Source: Veillonella sp. AM51-8BH | Lineage (GTDB): Bacteria; Bacillota; Negativicutes; Veillonellales; Veillonellaceae | Assembly (NCBI RefSeq): GCF_003463825.1 | Contig: NZ_QSDY01000007.1 | Coordinates: 1 to 56,708, forward strand | Direction of reading: 5' to 3' | DNA: 56,708 bases | Part shown: positions 29,430 through 38,678 of the stretch, one piece after another | Layout: the number at the start of each line of letters is the position of its first letter | Position numbering within the stretch: the stretch's first letter is position 1 | Notes under the pieces: generated by a model | Seen by the model: the letters and a program-made list of their open reading frames with translations, nothing else | The model's database searches: none | Told to the model about the DNA's origin: nothing | Translations under genes and position numbers: made by a program

Positions 29430-30131
29430 TTAGATTGTTCCCACCACAATGGTCACATTATCTCCTGCTCCGACATCATATACGGTTTCCATTAATGATT
29501 CTATAACTTTCATATCATCATCAGTAGATTGTAAAGCACTAGCTATTACATCATCTGATACATAACCGCATAGTCCATCAGTGCAAAGTAAAATACGATC
29601 ACCTGGAAGAATGGATTCTACACCACTATCTACCTCTAAAGTATCATCAACACCGACTGCACGGGTTAATAAGTTTCTTTGAGGATGATTTAGCATTTCA
29701 TCCTTTGTAATCTCTCCAGCAGCTAATAATTCTTGTACCATAGAATGATCTGTAGTAATTTGTCGTAAAAGACCATCTCTATATACATACAAACGACTAT
29801 CACCAACACTTGCCCAGTATAATTGGTTACCATTAATAGCTGTAACAACAGCAGTAGTACCCATACCAGCCAGACGTTCTTCATGAGCTACGCGATTAGC
29901 TATACGTTCATTTGCATGAATAATAGCATCACATAAGTCTTGTTGACCAACCATTTGAAGGGAGGCCAAATATTCTTTTATTTCATCAACAGCATAGGTA
30001 CTAGCGATTTCACCACCACTATAGCCACCCATGCCATCAGTGACAGCACAAATAGGACCGTCTATAAAAAATCGATCTTCATTGCGCTGACGCACAAGTC
30101 CAATTTTACTTAAACCAACAAAATTATTCAT
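29430..30131 (-). CDS. prpC: PP2C-type Ser/Thr phosphatase (PrpC/Stp)
   Basis: Metal-dependent phosphatase that reverses PrkC phosphorylation. Motifs run in family order: RQRNEDRF, DGMGGYSGGE, GDSRLYVYRDG, DGLCGYVSD and DNVTIVV. 233 residues, cytoplasmic. It overlaps the rlmN end by eight bases and precedes prkC by 18 bases, the conserved kinase-phosphatase pair. Confidence 0.95.
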   Translation of the reverse strand: MNNFVGLSKIGLVRQRNEDRFFIDGPICAVTDGMGGYSGGEIASTYAVDEIKEYLASLQMVGQQDLCDAIIHANERIANRVAHEERLAGMGTTAVVTAINGNQLYWASVGDSRLYVYRDGLLRQITTDHSMVQELLAAGEITKDEMLNHPQRNLLTRAVGVDDTLEVDSGVESILPGDRILLCTDGLCGYVSDDVIASALQSTDDDMKVIESLMETVYDVGAGDNVTIVVGTI

Positions 30132-31170
30132 GATTCTCCTTTTTCCGACCGTGAGCTGCTTTTAGCTGCCCACATGCGGCTTGGATTGCATCGCCCATCT
30201 CTTTACGTACCGTTACAGATACGCCATAGGAAGCAACGATGTCTTTAAATGTATTCATATTCGTAATAGATGGTTTATATAATTCAATATGTTCATTGCC
30301 ATTAACAGGAATTAAATTTACATGGCAATTAGGGAAATTCTTACAGATTTCTCCCAAAGCATGAGCCTCCTCCATAGATGCGTTTACAGAATCTATAAGG
30401 ATATACTCAAAGGTAATACGACGTTGAGTCGTATCATAATAATATTTTACCGCATCTAAGACTTCCGTCAATTCATAACGAGCCCCAACAGGCATAATAC
30501 TACGACGCACTTCATTATTTGTAGCATGTAATGAGAGTGCTAATGTTATAGGCAATCCTTCATCAGCTAGCTTATAGATGTTAGGAACCCATCCACAGGT
30601 AGAAATCGTCATCTTACGATAACTAATATTACAAATTACAGGATCGTGTAACAGTTGTAAAGCTTGTAACACATTATCATAGTTTTGTAACGGCTCACCT
30701 GCGCCCATAACGACAACAGAATGAATTTGCTCTTTAGTAAGAGCCCCGAAGATAACGACTTGACCTATGATTTCAGCCACTGTCAAATCACGGTATAAAC
30801 CGCCTTGTGTTGAAGCACAGAATACACATCCCATAGCACAGCCCACTTGAGAAGAAACACATACAGAATATCCATAATGTTGTTCCATCAAAACGGCTTC
30901 TACTCGGCTTTGATCTGTCATTTCAACCAGTATTTTACGAGTCTTCCCATCTGGAGAAACAGACTCTGTAATTAATGTAGGTAAAGAAATAATACAGTTA
31001 TCACTTAACCATTGACGCAATTCTTTTGGAAATTGTGTCATGTCTTGAAAATCAAACACATATCTATGATAGATATAGTCGATTAACTGTTTCGCTCGAA
31101 ACTTTTGTATATTATGGGTCTTAAAGATAGATTGTAATTCTTCTAAAGACTTACCCAATAATTCTATCAT
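30124..31170 (-). CDS. rlmN: 23S rRNA A2503 / tRNA A37 C2-methyltransferase RlmN
   Basis: Radical SAM methyltransferase. The cluster motif is CAMGCVFC in the block SSQVGCAMGCVFCAST; VVMGAGEPLQNYDN and the C-terminal catalytic Cys in AACGQL follow. 348 residues. The Cfr resistance methyltransferase is a paralogue, but the gene position in the def-fmt-rsmB cluster and the sequence favour RlmN. Confidence 0.95.
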   Translation of the reverse strand: MIELLGKSLEELQSIFKTHNIQKFRAKQLIDYIYHRYVFDFQDMTQFPKELRQWLSDNCIISLPTLITESVSPDGKTRKILVEMTDQSRVEAVLMEQHYGYSVCVSSQVGCAMGCVFCASTQGGLYRDLTVAEIIGQVVIFGALTKEQIHSVVVMGAGEPLQNYDNVLQALQLLHDPVICNISYRKMTISTCGWVPNIYKLADEGLPITLALSLHATNNEVRRSIMPVGARYELTEVLDAVKYYYDTTQRRITFEYILIDSVNASMEEAHALGEICKNFPNCHVNLIPVNGNEHIELYKPSITNMNTFKDIVASYGVSVTVRKEMGDAIQAACGQLKAAHGRKKENHE

Positions 31171-31188
31171 GGTACTCCATTTCTATTA

Positions 31189-32544
31189 TTATGATATGCG
31201 CTTCATACGAGCCATGAAGAATCCATCCATATGATCTCGCGGTGGATATGTTGTAATCATACCATCGGTAGATGGTGGTAATCCTTCATAGGATACAGGG
31301 TCAATAACAAAGTTCTTATGAGTTGCTAAGAATTTTTCCAATACATCCTCATTTTCACCGCTATTGATCGTACATGTAGAATATACTAAATATCCGTTAA
31401 CTTTGACCATTTCAGCGGCTTTTTCTAATATTTCAAGCTGTAATGGAGGCAATTCAGTAAGTAAGGATTCTGTTTTTCTCCAACGCATATCTAATTTTTT
31501 TTGTAAAATGCCAAGTCCAGAACATGGTGCATCAACTAAGACACGATCGAATTGTTCCTTCCAATTATCAGGTAAATAACGACCATCTTGGAGCTTAGTA
31601 GAAACAATAGATACGCCCAATCGCTGAGCATTGTGATTCATAAGGTCTAATTTATGATCGTATATATCACAACTCATAATAGCGCCTGTATTATTCATGA
31701 GGCTTGCCATATGCATAGACTTACCACCTGGTGCAGCACAACAATCTAATATGCGCTCTCCTGGCTGCGGATTTACTACATGGGCCACTAACATAGATGC
31801 TTTATCCATAAAGGTAATGTGCCCATCGATAACAGGTTTTGCTTTTTCTAAATGGCCTTGATGCGCATTAATATAAACTACTTCTGGAATATATGTATCC
31901 TGTTCAACGGTCCAACCTAAATCTTGTAATTCTTTTAGGCAATCCTCAATAGATATTTTTATCGTATTGATACGTGCCGTCAATCTAGGTTGTTCATTAA
32001 ACCAAGCGCAAAGATCTATAGTCTTATCCTTACCCATTTCATTCATCCATAAATTAACCAGCCATAATGGTTGATTATAAATGAAAGAAATTTCTTCAGC
32101 CTCAGATTTAGCAAGTTCACCAATAGAAATACTATCACTTTCACGCAAAACGGAACGTAACACTGCATTTACAAAACCAGATAAACCTCTAGTTAACTTT
32201 TTAGCCAATTTAACAGATTCATTGACAGCTGCACTTTCAGGTACCTTATCCATATAGATAATTTGGTAAATACCTAGTCTAAGAATTTCTACAACCATTG
32301 AAGATAATTTCTTGAGAGGTCGTTTTGCAAAGTGAATAATAATGGCATCAAGATAATTTTTTCTACGAATAACACCATATACCAACTCAGTAAAAAATCG
32401 TCTGTCTAAATCGGATAGATGATATTTCTGTAAATACTCCTGTAACTTGATATTCGCATAAGCACCATTACGATTAATATCACTCAAAGCTTTCACTGCG
32501 AGCAATCGAATATTTTGTTGTTCATAACTTTTTACTTCAGTCAT
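31189..32544 (-). CDS. rsmB: 16S rRNA m5C967 methyltransferase RsmB
   Basis: A NusB-like RNA-binding domain (about 10-140) joined to an m5C methyltransferase domain. SAM motif DCCAAPGGKSMH and the two catalytic cysteines in DAPCSGLG and YSTCTI are visible. I choose the ATG at 32544 (451 residues), with TAGGA upstream; an in-frame TTG at 32559 is less likely. It overlaps the DUF116 gene by eight bases. Confidence 0.93.
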   Translation of the reverse strand: MTEVKSYEQQNIRLLAVKALSDINRNGAYANIKLQEYLQKYHLSDLDRRFFTELVYGVIRRKNYLDAIIIHFAKRPLKKLSSMVVEILRLGIYQIIYMDKVPESAAVNESVKLAKKLTRGLSGFVNAVLRSVLRESDSISIGELAKSEAEEISFIYNQPLWLVNLWMNEMGKDKTIDLCAWFNEQPRLTARINTIKISIEDCLKELQDLGWTVEQDTYIPEVVYINAHQGHLEKAKPVIDGHITFMDKASMLVAHVVNPQPGERILDCCAAPGGKSMHMASLMNNTGAIMSCDIYDHKLDLMNHNAQRLGVSIVSTKLQDGRYLPDNWKEQFDRVLVDAPCSGLGILQKKLDMRWRKTESLLTELPPLQLEILEKAAEMVKVNGYLVYSTCTINSGENEDVLEKFLATHKNFVIDPVSYEGLPPSTDGMITTYPPRDHMDGFFMARMKRIS

Positions 32545-33319
32545 CGTTTTTCCTACCAATTAATTGTTCAACTGCTGCACGAACTCGTTCAGGATCCACT
32601 GTAGTATTGCAACATGGTCCATTAGGTCTTTCATTTAAAACACCAATGACAGGTATAGGAAATACATCGGCCATACCACTTGCTAAATCACGTTCACAAG
32701 CAATGGCTACAATAGCCTTAGGCCTTGCTTCTTTTACCTTCATTCGCGCTAATGTACCACCTGTAACAACTATAAATTGACAACCATAATCTTTGGCAAC
32801 TTGTAATAAACTTCCAACCTGGCATCTACCACACTGCTTACAATTATATACATCATGTGTAACCTTATGAACACAAGAGCTTTCCTGTAAACAATGCGGT
32901 GTTAATAACAATATGCGTTTTGGATCAACCGTATACATATCTAGCATCACGAGATGATTAATCAAATCAATCATAGATTGACGCAATTGATCCTTAGTAA
33001 CCCCTCTCACTTTACCAATCAATAAGGATAATGGAAATAATCCATATATAAACTGATTGGCTAGTCTTAAAACAATAGGATGTAACCGTATTATACCGAA
33101 ACTAGCAATAATCAAGGATAAACACAATAACCATATAACACCAATACATACAGAAAAAACAACTGTAATAATTATGGGTGCAATAGGATGTAATTGTGTA
33201 AGCCCCGGTTCTAACACATACATTAGAAAGCCGATTATGGCAGTAATTAAAGCACATGTAATTGATGATAATATCAGGTATAACGGATACGTTTCGTACT
33301 GCTTACATTGAGTCTCCAA
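32537..33319 (-). CDS. DUF116 membrane protein
   Basis: A 260-residue protein with three hydrophobic segments in the first 110 residues, then a cysteine-rich soluble domain (CLQESSCVHKV, CKQCGRC, CNTT) matching DUF116. The cysteine pattern suggests a metal or iron-sulfur site. Function is unknown. The start is probably the TTG at 33319, with AAGG eight bases upstream, as no nearby ATG fits. It overlaps fmt by 17 and rsmB by eight bases, so it is part of the operon. Confidence 0.75.
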   Translation of the reverse strand: METQCKQYETYPLYLILSSITCALITAIIGFLMYVLEPGLTQLHPIAPIIITVVFSVCIGVIWLLCLSLIIASFGIIRLHPIVLRLANQFIYGLFPLSLLIGKVRGVTKDQLRQSMIDLINHLVMLDMYTVDPKRILLLTPHCLQESSCVHKVTHDVYNCKQCGRCQVGSLLQVAKDYGCQFIVVTGGTLARMKVKEARPKAIVAIACERDLASGMADVFPIPVIGVLNERPNGPCCNTTVDPERVRAAVEQLIGRKNDD

Positions 33320-34313
33320 AAACGATACCTTCCTTTATTTGATGTCCATTAATAAAATCGGTAGCAGAAATACGCTTTTTATTTTCCGGTTGGACTTCTG
33401 TTAATAGAAGTATATTTCCATCACCACAAAATACACCTAACCCGGCTGTTTTAGATACGATTGTACCAGGAACAGTTGTGGCTGAAATAGCAATTGGTAC
33501 ATGTTTACCATGAACATCTATCAAACAGTGAGTCGTATCACTGGGAACCACTTCTCCAGACCATACTTTTAAACGTTTTCCATCGAGATATGTATAACAT
33601 CCAGGAGCTGGGTTAAGTCCTCTAATGAGGTTTGCAATTTCATTAGCAGGCTTAGACCAATCAATGTGTCCCATTTCTTTTGTAATTTTGGTCGTATGTG
33701 TAGCTATTGAGTCATCTTGTGGAGTAGCTACAATCTCTCCGTTAACCCAACGAGTTAATACAGGTACAATCGTTTCGCCACCAAGTACGGCCATACGTTC
33801 AAATAATTGACCCGTTGTTTCACCAGGTAAAATATCGGTCTCTACGATATCGATGATATCACCAGTATCAAGACCATCATCCATATGCATAATGGTAACA
33901 CCTGTTTTAGTATCCCCATTTAAAATAGCATAGTGAATCGGCGCAGCCCCTCTATACTTAGGTAAGATAGATGCATGAACGTTAATACATCCATATTGAG
34001 GTAAGCGAATAAGCCATGGCGGTAAAATTTTACCGTATGCAATAACCACTACTACATCTGGTTTTAATGCTTCTAATTCAGCTTGCACTTGCTCATCCCG
34101 TAAGGTAACAGGTTGGAAAACAGGTAAATTATGTTCCAGAGCTGCCACTTTTACAGGTGGCATTTGAACTTGTTTACCGCGACCTTTTTGTTTATCAGGC
34201 TGACAGTATACACCAACTATAGAGTGTCCAGCCTTAATTAATGCTTCTAAAGTAGGAACCGAAAAGTCTGGCGTCCCCATAAATACGACGCGCAATTGTT
34301 TTTGATTAGACAA
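33303..34313 (-). CDS. fmt: Methionyl-tRNA formyltransferase
   Basis: Formylates initiator Met-tRNA using 10-formyl-THF. It shows RVVFMGTPDFSVPTLEAL, GRGKQVQMPPVK, the catalytic-region block NVHASILPKYRGAAPI, and a C-terminal OB-like domain. 336 residues. It overlaps the def stop by eight bases; def removes the formyl group, so both ends of the cycle are coupled. Confidence 0.97.
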   Translation of the reverse strand: MSNQKQLRVVFMGTPDFSVPTLEALIKAGHSIVGVYCQPDKQKGRGKQVQMPPVKVAALEHNLPVFQPVTLRDEQVQAELEALKPDVVVVIAYGKILPPWLIRLPQYGCINVHASILPKYRGAAPIHYAILNGDTKTGVTIMHMDDGLDTGDIIDIVETDILPGETTGQLFERMAVLGGETIVPVLTRWVNGEIVATPQDDSIATHTTKITKEMGHIDWSKPANEIANLIRGLNPAPGCYTYLDGKRLKVWSGEVVPSDTTHCLIDVHGKHVPIAISATTVPGTIVSKTAGLGVFCGDGNILLLTEVQPENKKRISATDFINGHQIKEGIVFGDSM

Positions 34314-34792
34314 TTTCTTTCTCCTCTGGATGATCCGTAATCAATCGTAAATTAGTTGCTTTTTCAATAAACAAATGCCCTTCTAAATGGTCAATTTCAT
34401 GTTGAAAAATACGCGCCAAGAACCCTTCAGCTTTAATTGTTACCTTTTTATTATGAGGGTCAATACCTTTAACTGTGATTTTATCGAATCTTTCAACATC
34501 ACCAAAATAACCAGGTACACTCAAACATCCTTCTGGGCCCACTTGGGAGCCTTCAGCATGAGTAATCTCAGGATTAATTAAAGCAATGAGACCACTACCA
34601 GCATGATCATCTACGACGATAATTCGTTTAGATACAGCTACTTGAGGTGCAGCAAGTCCAACGCCTCGGTTTCATACATTGTCTCAGCCATATCATCGAT
34701 AAGGCTCTAAGTTTTTTATTAACATGTTCTACAGGTTCCGCAATTTGTTTTAAAACGGGATGACCTGCTTTCACAACATCTAATACTGCCAT
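34306..34792 (-). CDS. def: Peptide deformylase (two frameshifts)
   Basis: Fe2+/Zn2+ hydrolase removing the N-terminal formyl group. All three family motifs exist once the frame is repaired: GVGLAAPQ, EGCLSVPG and QHEIDH. The first break is near 34700 (GCCTTATCGATG lacks one A, giving ALIDDMAETMYE); the second is near 34664 (ACCGAGGCGTT lacks one G). Reconstructed length is about 162 residues. As deformylase is essential, both are probably sequencing errors. It starts 13 bases after the priA stop. Confidence 0.88.
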
Positions 34793-34805
34793 TTATACTC
34801 CTATA

Positions 34806-36989
34806 CTAAACTGGATCTACATCAATCAAAAGTCCTTCTTGTGTAAAGATCCATGAATTATATATATATTCTTTTAAATTTGATAAATCGGTACCGCGAA
34901 TCATAATCGCTAAACGATACATGTCTCGTACCTTTTTAATACTCGCTTCATAAGGTCCATTGATGAGAATATCGCTATCACCTTTATGAGTCTCTAAATC
35001 GCTTACAATGCGATTAGCAATGGTCTCCAAGGTGTCCATATTCTGATGACGCACTACCATATGTATCATCTCTCTAAATGGAGGATATCCTAAGGCTTTA
35101 CGATTTTGGATTTCTTCATTGTAAAAGCCTACATAATCATGAGCCTTACTCTTTATTATAGCATAATTTAAAGGATTATATGTTTGTATAACTACACTGC
35201 CCGTTTTATCACCTCGACCAGCCCTACCAGAAGTCTGGGTGAGCAAATCAAAAGTCCGTTCAGATGCAGTATATACAGGAATATTTAACACGGAATCAGC
35301 CGTTAAAATACCAACAGCTGTTACATCTTTAAAGTCATGCCCTTTTGATACCATTTGAGTTCCCAATAAAATATCATATTTATGGGCCCCAAAATCATGT
35401 AAAATATCTTCTGCTAATTGCTTATTCTTTGTCACATCTTGATCAAGTCGAGCAATACGTGCAGATTTAAAGTGCCGTCGTAATTCTTCTTCAACCTTTT
35501 GTGTGCCTGAGCCAAAGAACTTAATACGTTTGCTATGACATTTTGGGCATACTGTAGGAATTGGTTCATGATGTTCACAATAATGACAACGTAATTCCTC
35601 ACCAGCCTGGTGATACACCATGGCCACATCACAATGTGGACACATAATGGTTTCCCCACAATCTCTACACATAACAAAGGTATTGTAACCACGTCTATTC
35701 AAAAGAATAATCATTTGATTATGTTCATTCAATGTTTTTTGAATCAAGCTACTCATAGCATCAGAAAAAACAGAATAGTTACCATGAAGAATTTCTTCCT
35801 TCATATCAACAATCGTTACCTTTGGCATGGGTTGTTCAAAAATACGGTGCGGCAACTCTAGCAACTGATACTCCCCTTGCTTAGCTTTATAATAAGAAGT
35901 AACAGCTGGTGTAGCAGAGCCTAATATAACTGGACAACCATGTGCTTCTCCACGCCATAAGGCAACGTTGCGGGCATGGTAACGAACCATATCCTCCTGC
36001 TTATAAGATGTATCATGCTCTTCATCGACTACGATAAGACCAATATCCTCTGCTGGAGCAAAAACTGCTGATCGGGCACCAATAATAATATGACTATCCT
36101 TACGACGTAAACGCTCCCAGTTATTATTGCGTTGTTGGACCGTCAATTTACTATGAAATACTACAACTTCATCACCAAAGGTTTCTACAAAGCGCCGTAC
36201 TATTTGATCTGTCAAAATAATTTCTGGAACCAGTATAATAGCTGTCTTATCTTGACTTATACATTTTGCTGTGGCTTTTAAATACAGTTGCGTTTTCCCA
36301 CTACCTGTTACACCATGCAATAAAAAGGTTTTATGTTGATGTGAATTCATCGCCTTTTGAATAGGCTCATATACCGCTTGTTGTGCATCAGTTAATGGTA
36401 TATTTACTTCTTCTGTAAACAGTTCATCAAAGGTAGTCTTTGTAGCTTTAAATCTAGATTCAATGGTAATCCCTTGAGCTTCACTCACTTGTTTAATGAC
36501 CATACGTGAAAATCCTTTGGCCAATAATAAAGCTTTTGATGCACCACCTACTTCAAGTAAATATTTGGCTAACTCTCGTTGCTTCTTTTTTCGCTCACTA
36601 AATTGCTCTACAGAAAAAGCAGGCGTAACAACAAGCCACTCTTCCTTAGGCGCTTCATAGGATTTAAGGGTTTTATTAACCGTAAATAAACGCAATGCAT
36701 CGCCATAGGAGAATAAATAATATTCATTTAAGCGACGAGCAGTGTCCATCATTTCAGGGGTAAACCACGGTTCATTGTCTAATACTTGAACAATATTTCG
36801 TAGTTTAAATTCAGGGGGTTCTAATAATTCTTCATAACCGATTAGAATACCCTCTTCACGACTATTGCCTAATGGAATAAGTACACGTGTGCCAGATAAG
36901 ACATTCCCAAACTTTTCAGGCATTAAGTAGCTTAATGGTTTATGAAGTTGTTTAGCAGGTCTATTAATAATAACTTTTGCGACACGCAT
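34806..36989 (-). CDS. priA: Primosomal replication restart helicase PriA
   Basis: 3'-5' superfamily 2 helicase that reloads DnaB at stalled forks. The 727-residue protein has an N-terminal DNA-binding domain, Walker A GVTGSGKTQLY, DEEHD, two CxxC-rich zinc sites (CRDCGETIMCPHC, CHYCEHH, CPKCH) and helicase motifs through QTSGRAGRG. It follows metK after a terminator, with no clear promoter of its own in the 24-base gap. Confidence 0.97.
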   Translation of the reverse strand: MRVAKVIINRPAKQLHKPLSYLMPEKFGNVLSGTRVLIPLGNSREEGILIGYEELLEPPEFKLRNIVQVLDNEPWFTPEMMDTARRLNEYYLFSYGDALRLFTVNKTLKSYEAPKEEWLVVTPAFSVEQFSERKKKQRELAKYLLEVGGASKALLLAKGFSRMVIKQVSEAQGITIESRFKATKTTFDELFTEEVNIPLTDAQQAVYEPIQKAMNSHQHKTFLLHGVTGSGKTQLYLKATAKCISQDKTAIILVPEIILTDQIVRRFVETFGDEVVVFHSKLTVQQRNNNWERLRRKDSHIIIGARSAVFAPAEDIGLIVVDEEHDTSYKQEDMVRYHARNVALWRGEAHGCPVILGSATPAVTSYYKAKQGEYQLLELPHRIFEQPMPKVTIVDMKEEILHGNYSVFSDAMSSLIQKTLNEHNQMIILLNRRGYNTFVMCRDCGETIMCPHCDVAMVYHQAGEELRCHYCEHHEPIPTVCPKCHSKRIKFFGSGTQKVEEELRRHFKSARIARLDQDVTKNKQLAEDILHDFGAHKYDILLGTQMVSKGHDFKDVTAVGILTADSVLNIPVYTASERTFDLLTQTSGRAGRGDKTGSVVIQTYNPLNYAIIKSKAHDYVGFYNEEIQNRKALGYPPFREMIHMVVRHQNMDTLETIANRIVSDLETHKGDSDILINGPYEASIKKVRDMYRLAIMIRGTDLSNLKEYIYNSWIFTQEGLLIDVDPV

Positions 36990-37013
36990 ACACTATTTCC
37001 TTTCATTTACTAT

Positions 37014-37048
37014 AAAAGGTCTCAGTAGAAATTCTACTAAGACCTTTT
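37014..37048 (-). terminator. Terminator after metK
   Basis: The stem AAAAGGTCTTAGTAG / CTACTGAGACCTTTT with a five-base loop and one wobble. The T run is within the stem's 3' arm rather than beyond it, so efficiency is uncertain; some read-through into priA is plausible. Confidence 0.65.
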
Positions 37049-37051
37049 GTA

Positions 37052-38242
37052 TTATAAGCCAGCTTCAGCTTTTAAAATTGCTGCTTTGTCAGTACGTTCC
37101 CAAGGTAAATCTACATCAGTTCTACCAAAGTGACCATATGCTGCAGTTTTGCGATAATGAGGTTTTAACAAATCAAGCATTTCAATAATACCTGCTGGAC
37201 GAAGGTCGAAATGTTTCTTAACGAGTTCTTGAATTTTAGTTTCCTCAACATGACCTGTACCAAAAGTATCAACTAAGATAGATACAGGATGAGCAACGCC
37301 AATTGCGTAAGCAACTTGTACTTCACATTTATCAGCAAGACCTGCTGCAACAACGTTTTTAGCTACATAACGAGCAGCATATGCTGCAGAGCGGTCTACC
37401 TTAGATGGATCTTTACCAGAGAAAGCACCGCCGCCATGACGAGCCATACCACCATAAGTATCTACGATAATTTTACGGCCAGTCAAACCAGCATCACCAT
37501 GAGGGCCACCGATTACGAAACGGCCAGTTGGGTTGATGAAGTATTTTGTATTTTCATCAACAAATTCAGCAGGCAACGCTGCATCGATAACAAAGCGTTT
37601 CAAATCTGCTTTAATTTGTTCTTGAGTTACTTCAGGACTATGTTGCGTAGAAATAACGATTGTATCAATACGTTTTGGTTTACCATCAACATACTCAACA
37701 GTAACTTGAGTTTTACCATCTGGACGAAGGTATGTTAACGTGCCATCTTTACGAACTTCTGTAAGACGACGAGATAAACGATGAGCTAAAGAAATAGGCA
37801 TAGGCATAAGTTCAGGTGTTTCATTGGATGCATAACCAAACATCATACCTTGGTCACCAGCACCAATTTTATCTAGTGCTTCACCATTACCTTCTTTAGA
37901 TTCTAGCGCTTCATCTACGCCCATAGCGATATCAGCAGATTGTTCATCAATAGAAACAAGTACACCGCAAGTATCGCAGTCAAAACCAAATTTAGCACGT
38001 GTATAGCCGATATCTCGAACAGTATCACGTACGATGCGAGGAATATCCACATAAGTATTGGTAGAGATTTCACCTACTACATGAACTAGACCCGTAGTAA
38101 CTAACGTTTCACAAGCTACACGAGCAGTTGGATCTTTTTCAATAATCGCATCCAAAACAGCATCAGAAATTTGGTCAGCTATTTTATCTGGATGGCCTTC
38201 AGTAACAGACTCAGAAGTAAAAAACATATGTTTTTCAGCCAT
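37052..38242 (-). CDS. metK: S-adenosylmethionine synthetase
   Basis: Makes SAM from methionine and ATP. Family signatures are [30 protein letters not shown] and [16 protein letters not shown]. 396 residues. AGGAGG lies just upstream of the ATG. It has its own promoter, a SAM-I riboswitch with terminator in the leader, and a downstream terminator, so it is an independent unit placed between coaBC and priA, which are adjacent in Bacillus. Confidence 0.98.
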   Translation of the reverse strand: MAEKHMFFTSESVTEGHPDKIADQISDAVLDAIIEKDPTARVACETLVTTGLVHVVGEISTNTYVDIPRIVRDTVRDIGYTRAKFGFDCDTCGVLVSIDEQSADIAMGVDEALESKEGNGEALDKIGAGDQGMMFGYASNETPELMPMPISLAHRLSRRLTEVRKDGTLTYLRPDGKTQVTVEYVDGKPKRIDTIVISTQHSPEVTQEQIKADLKRFVIDAALPAEFVDENTKYFINPTGRFVIGGPHGDAGLTGRKIIVDTYGGMARHGGGAFSGKDPSKVDRSAAYAARYVAKNVVAAGLADKCEVQVAYAIGVAHPVSILVDTFGTGHVEETKIQELVKKHFDLRPAGIIEMLDLLKPHYRKTAAYGHFGRTDVDLPWERTDKAAILKAEAGL

Positions 38243-38259
38243 TTTATCCTCCTAATACG

Positions 38260-38290
38260 AAAAAAAGCCTCTCATGTACTCATGAGAGAC
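38260..38290 (-). terminator. SAM riboswitch expression-platform terminator
   Basis: The stem CTCTCATG / CATGAGAG (plus a wobble pair) with an AGTA loop is followed by TTTTTTT on the minus strand, between the riboswitch aptamer and metK. Confidence 0.9.
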
Positions 38291-38393
38291 CCTCCCATCT
38301 AACGACATTTGTCATAGGAATTAGCACCTTTTCCCCTTGGAATGGTTGCTGTAGCTTCACAGGGCCTATCCCTCCGCTACTCTTGATGAGTTA
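38291..38393 (-). promoter_or_regulatory. SAM-I (S-box) riboswitch controlling metK
   Basis: The aptamer core is recognisable in order: CTCATCAAGAG, GCGGAGGGATAGGCCC, TGAAGC, CAGCAACC, GGTGCTAATTCC and AGATGGGA. These are the conserved S-box blocks (kink-turn, GGCAACC-like and GGTGCnAATTCC segments). Binding of SAM should favour the adjacent terminator and switch metK off, a transcriptional feedback loop on the gene's own product. Confidence 0.95.
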
Positions 38394-38400
38394 CAGAAAT

Positions 38401-38429
38401 ATTATAGTGTATTTACATTGATAAAGCAA
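38401..38429 (-). promoter_or_regulatory. Promoter of metK
   Basis: TTGCTT (38429-38424), 17-base spacer, TATAAT (38406-38401), placed so that transcription starts at the riboswitch 5' end. Confidence 0.85.
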
Positions 38430-38436
38430 GTCATTA

Positions 38437-38640
38437 TTACATTTCTTTTGCCGATAACAATGCTAAATCATGTTCAGCTTTATGAAGAGCACTATCAAAT
38501 TTACGATACATATGATGACGACCTAAAATATCTAAGAAATCAGACTTGTACATTTCTCGGCGTATATCATAACTTACATCACTGAGTAGTACCTCAATAT
38601 CCCTCTTCTGCAGTTCTTCAATAATACTTCTTTCTATCAA
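38437..38640 (-). pseudogene. Possible STAS-domain tail, gene remnant
   Basis: An open frame of 67 codons between coaBC and metK. The sequence (LQKRDIEVLLSDVSYDIRREM, then FLDILGRHHMYRKFDSAL) loosely resembles the last half of a STAS domain as in SulP anion transporters or anti-sigma antagonists. The only start is a TTG without a Shine-Dalgarno, and nothing homologous is seen upstream before the coaBC stop, so it is likely a decayed fragment. The similarity is from pattern alone and weak. Confidence 0.35.
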
Positions 38641-38678
38641 TTACAAACTACAAACATAAGAAAATCTCATGTATCGTG

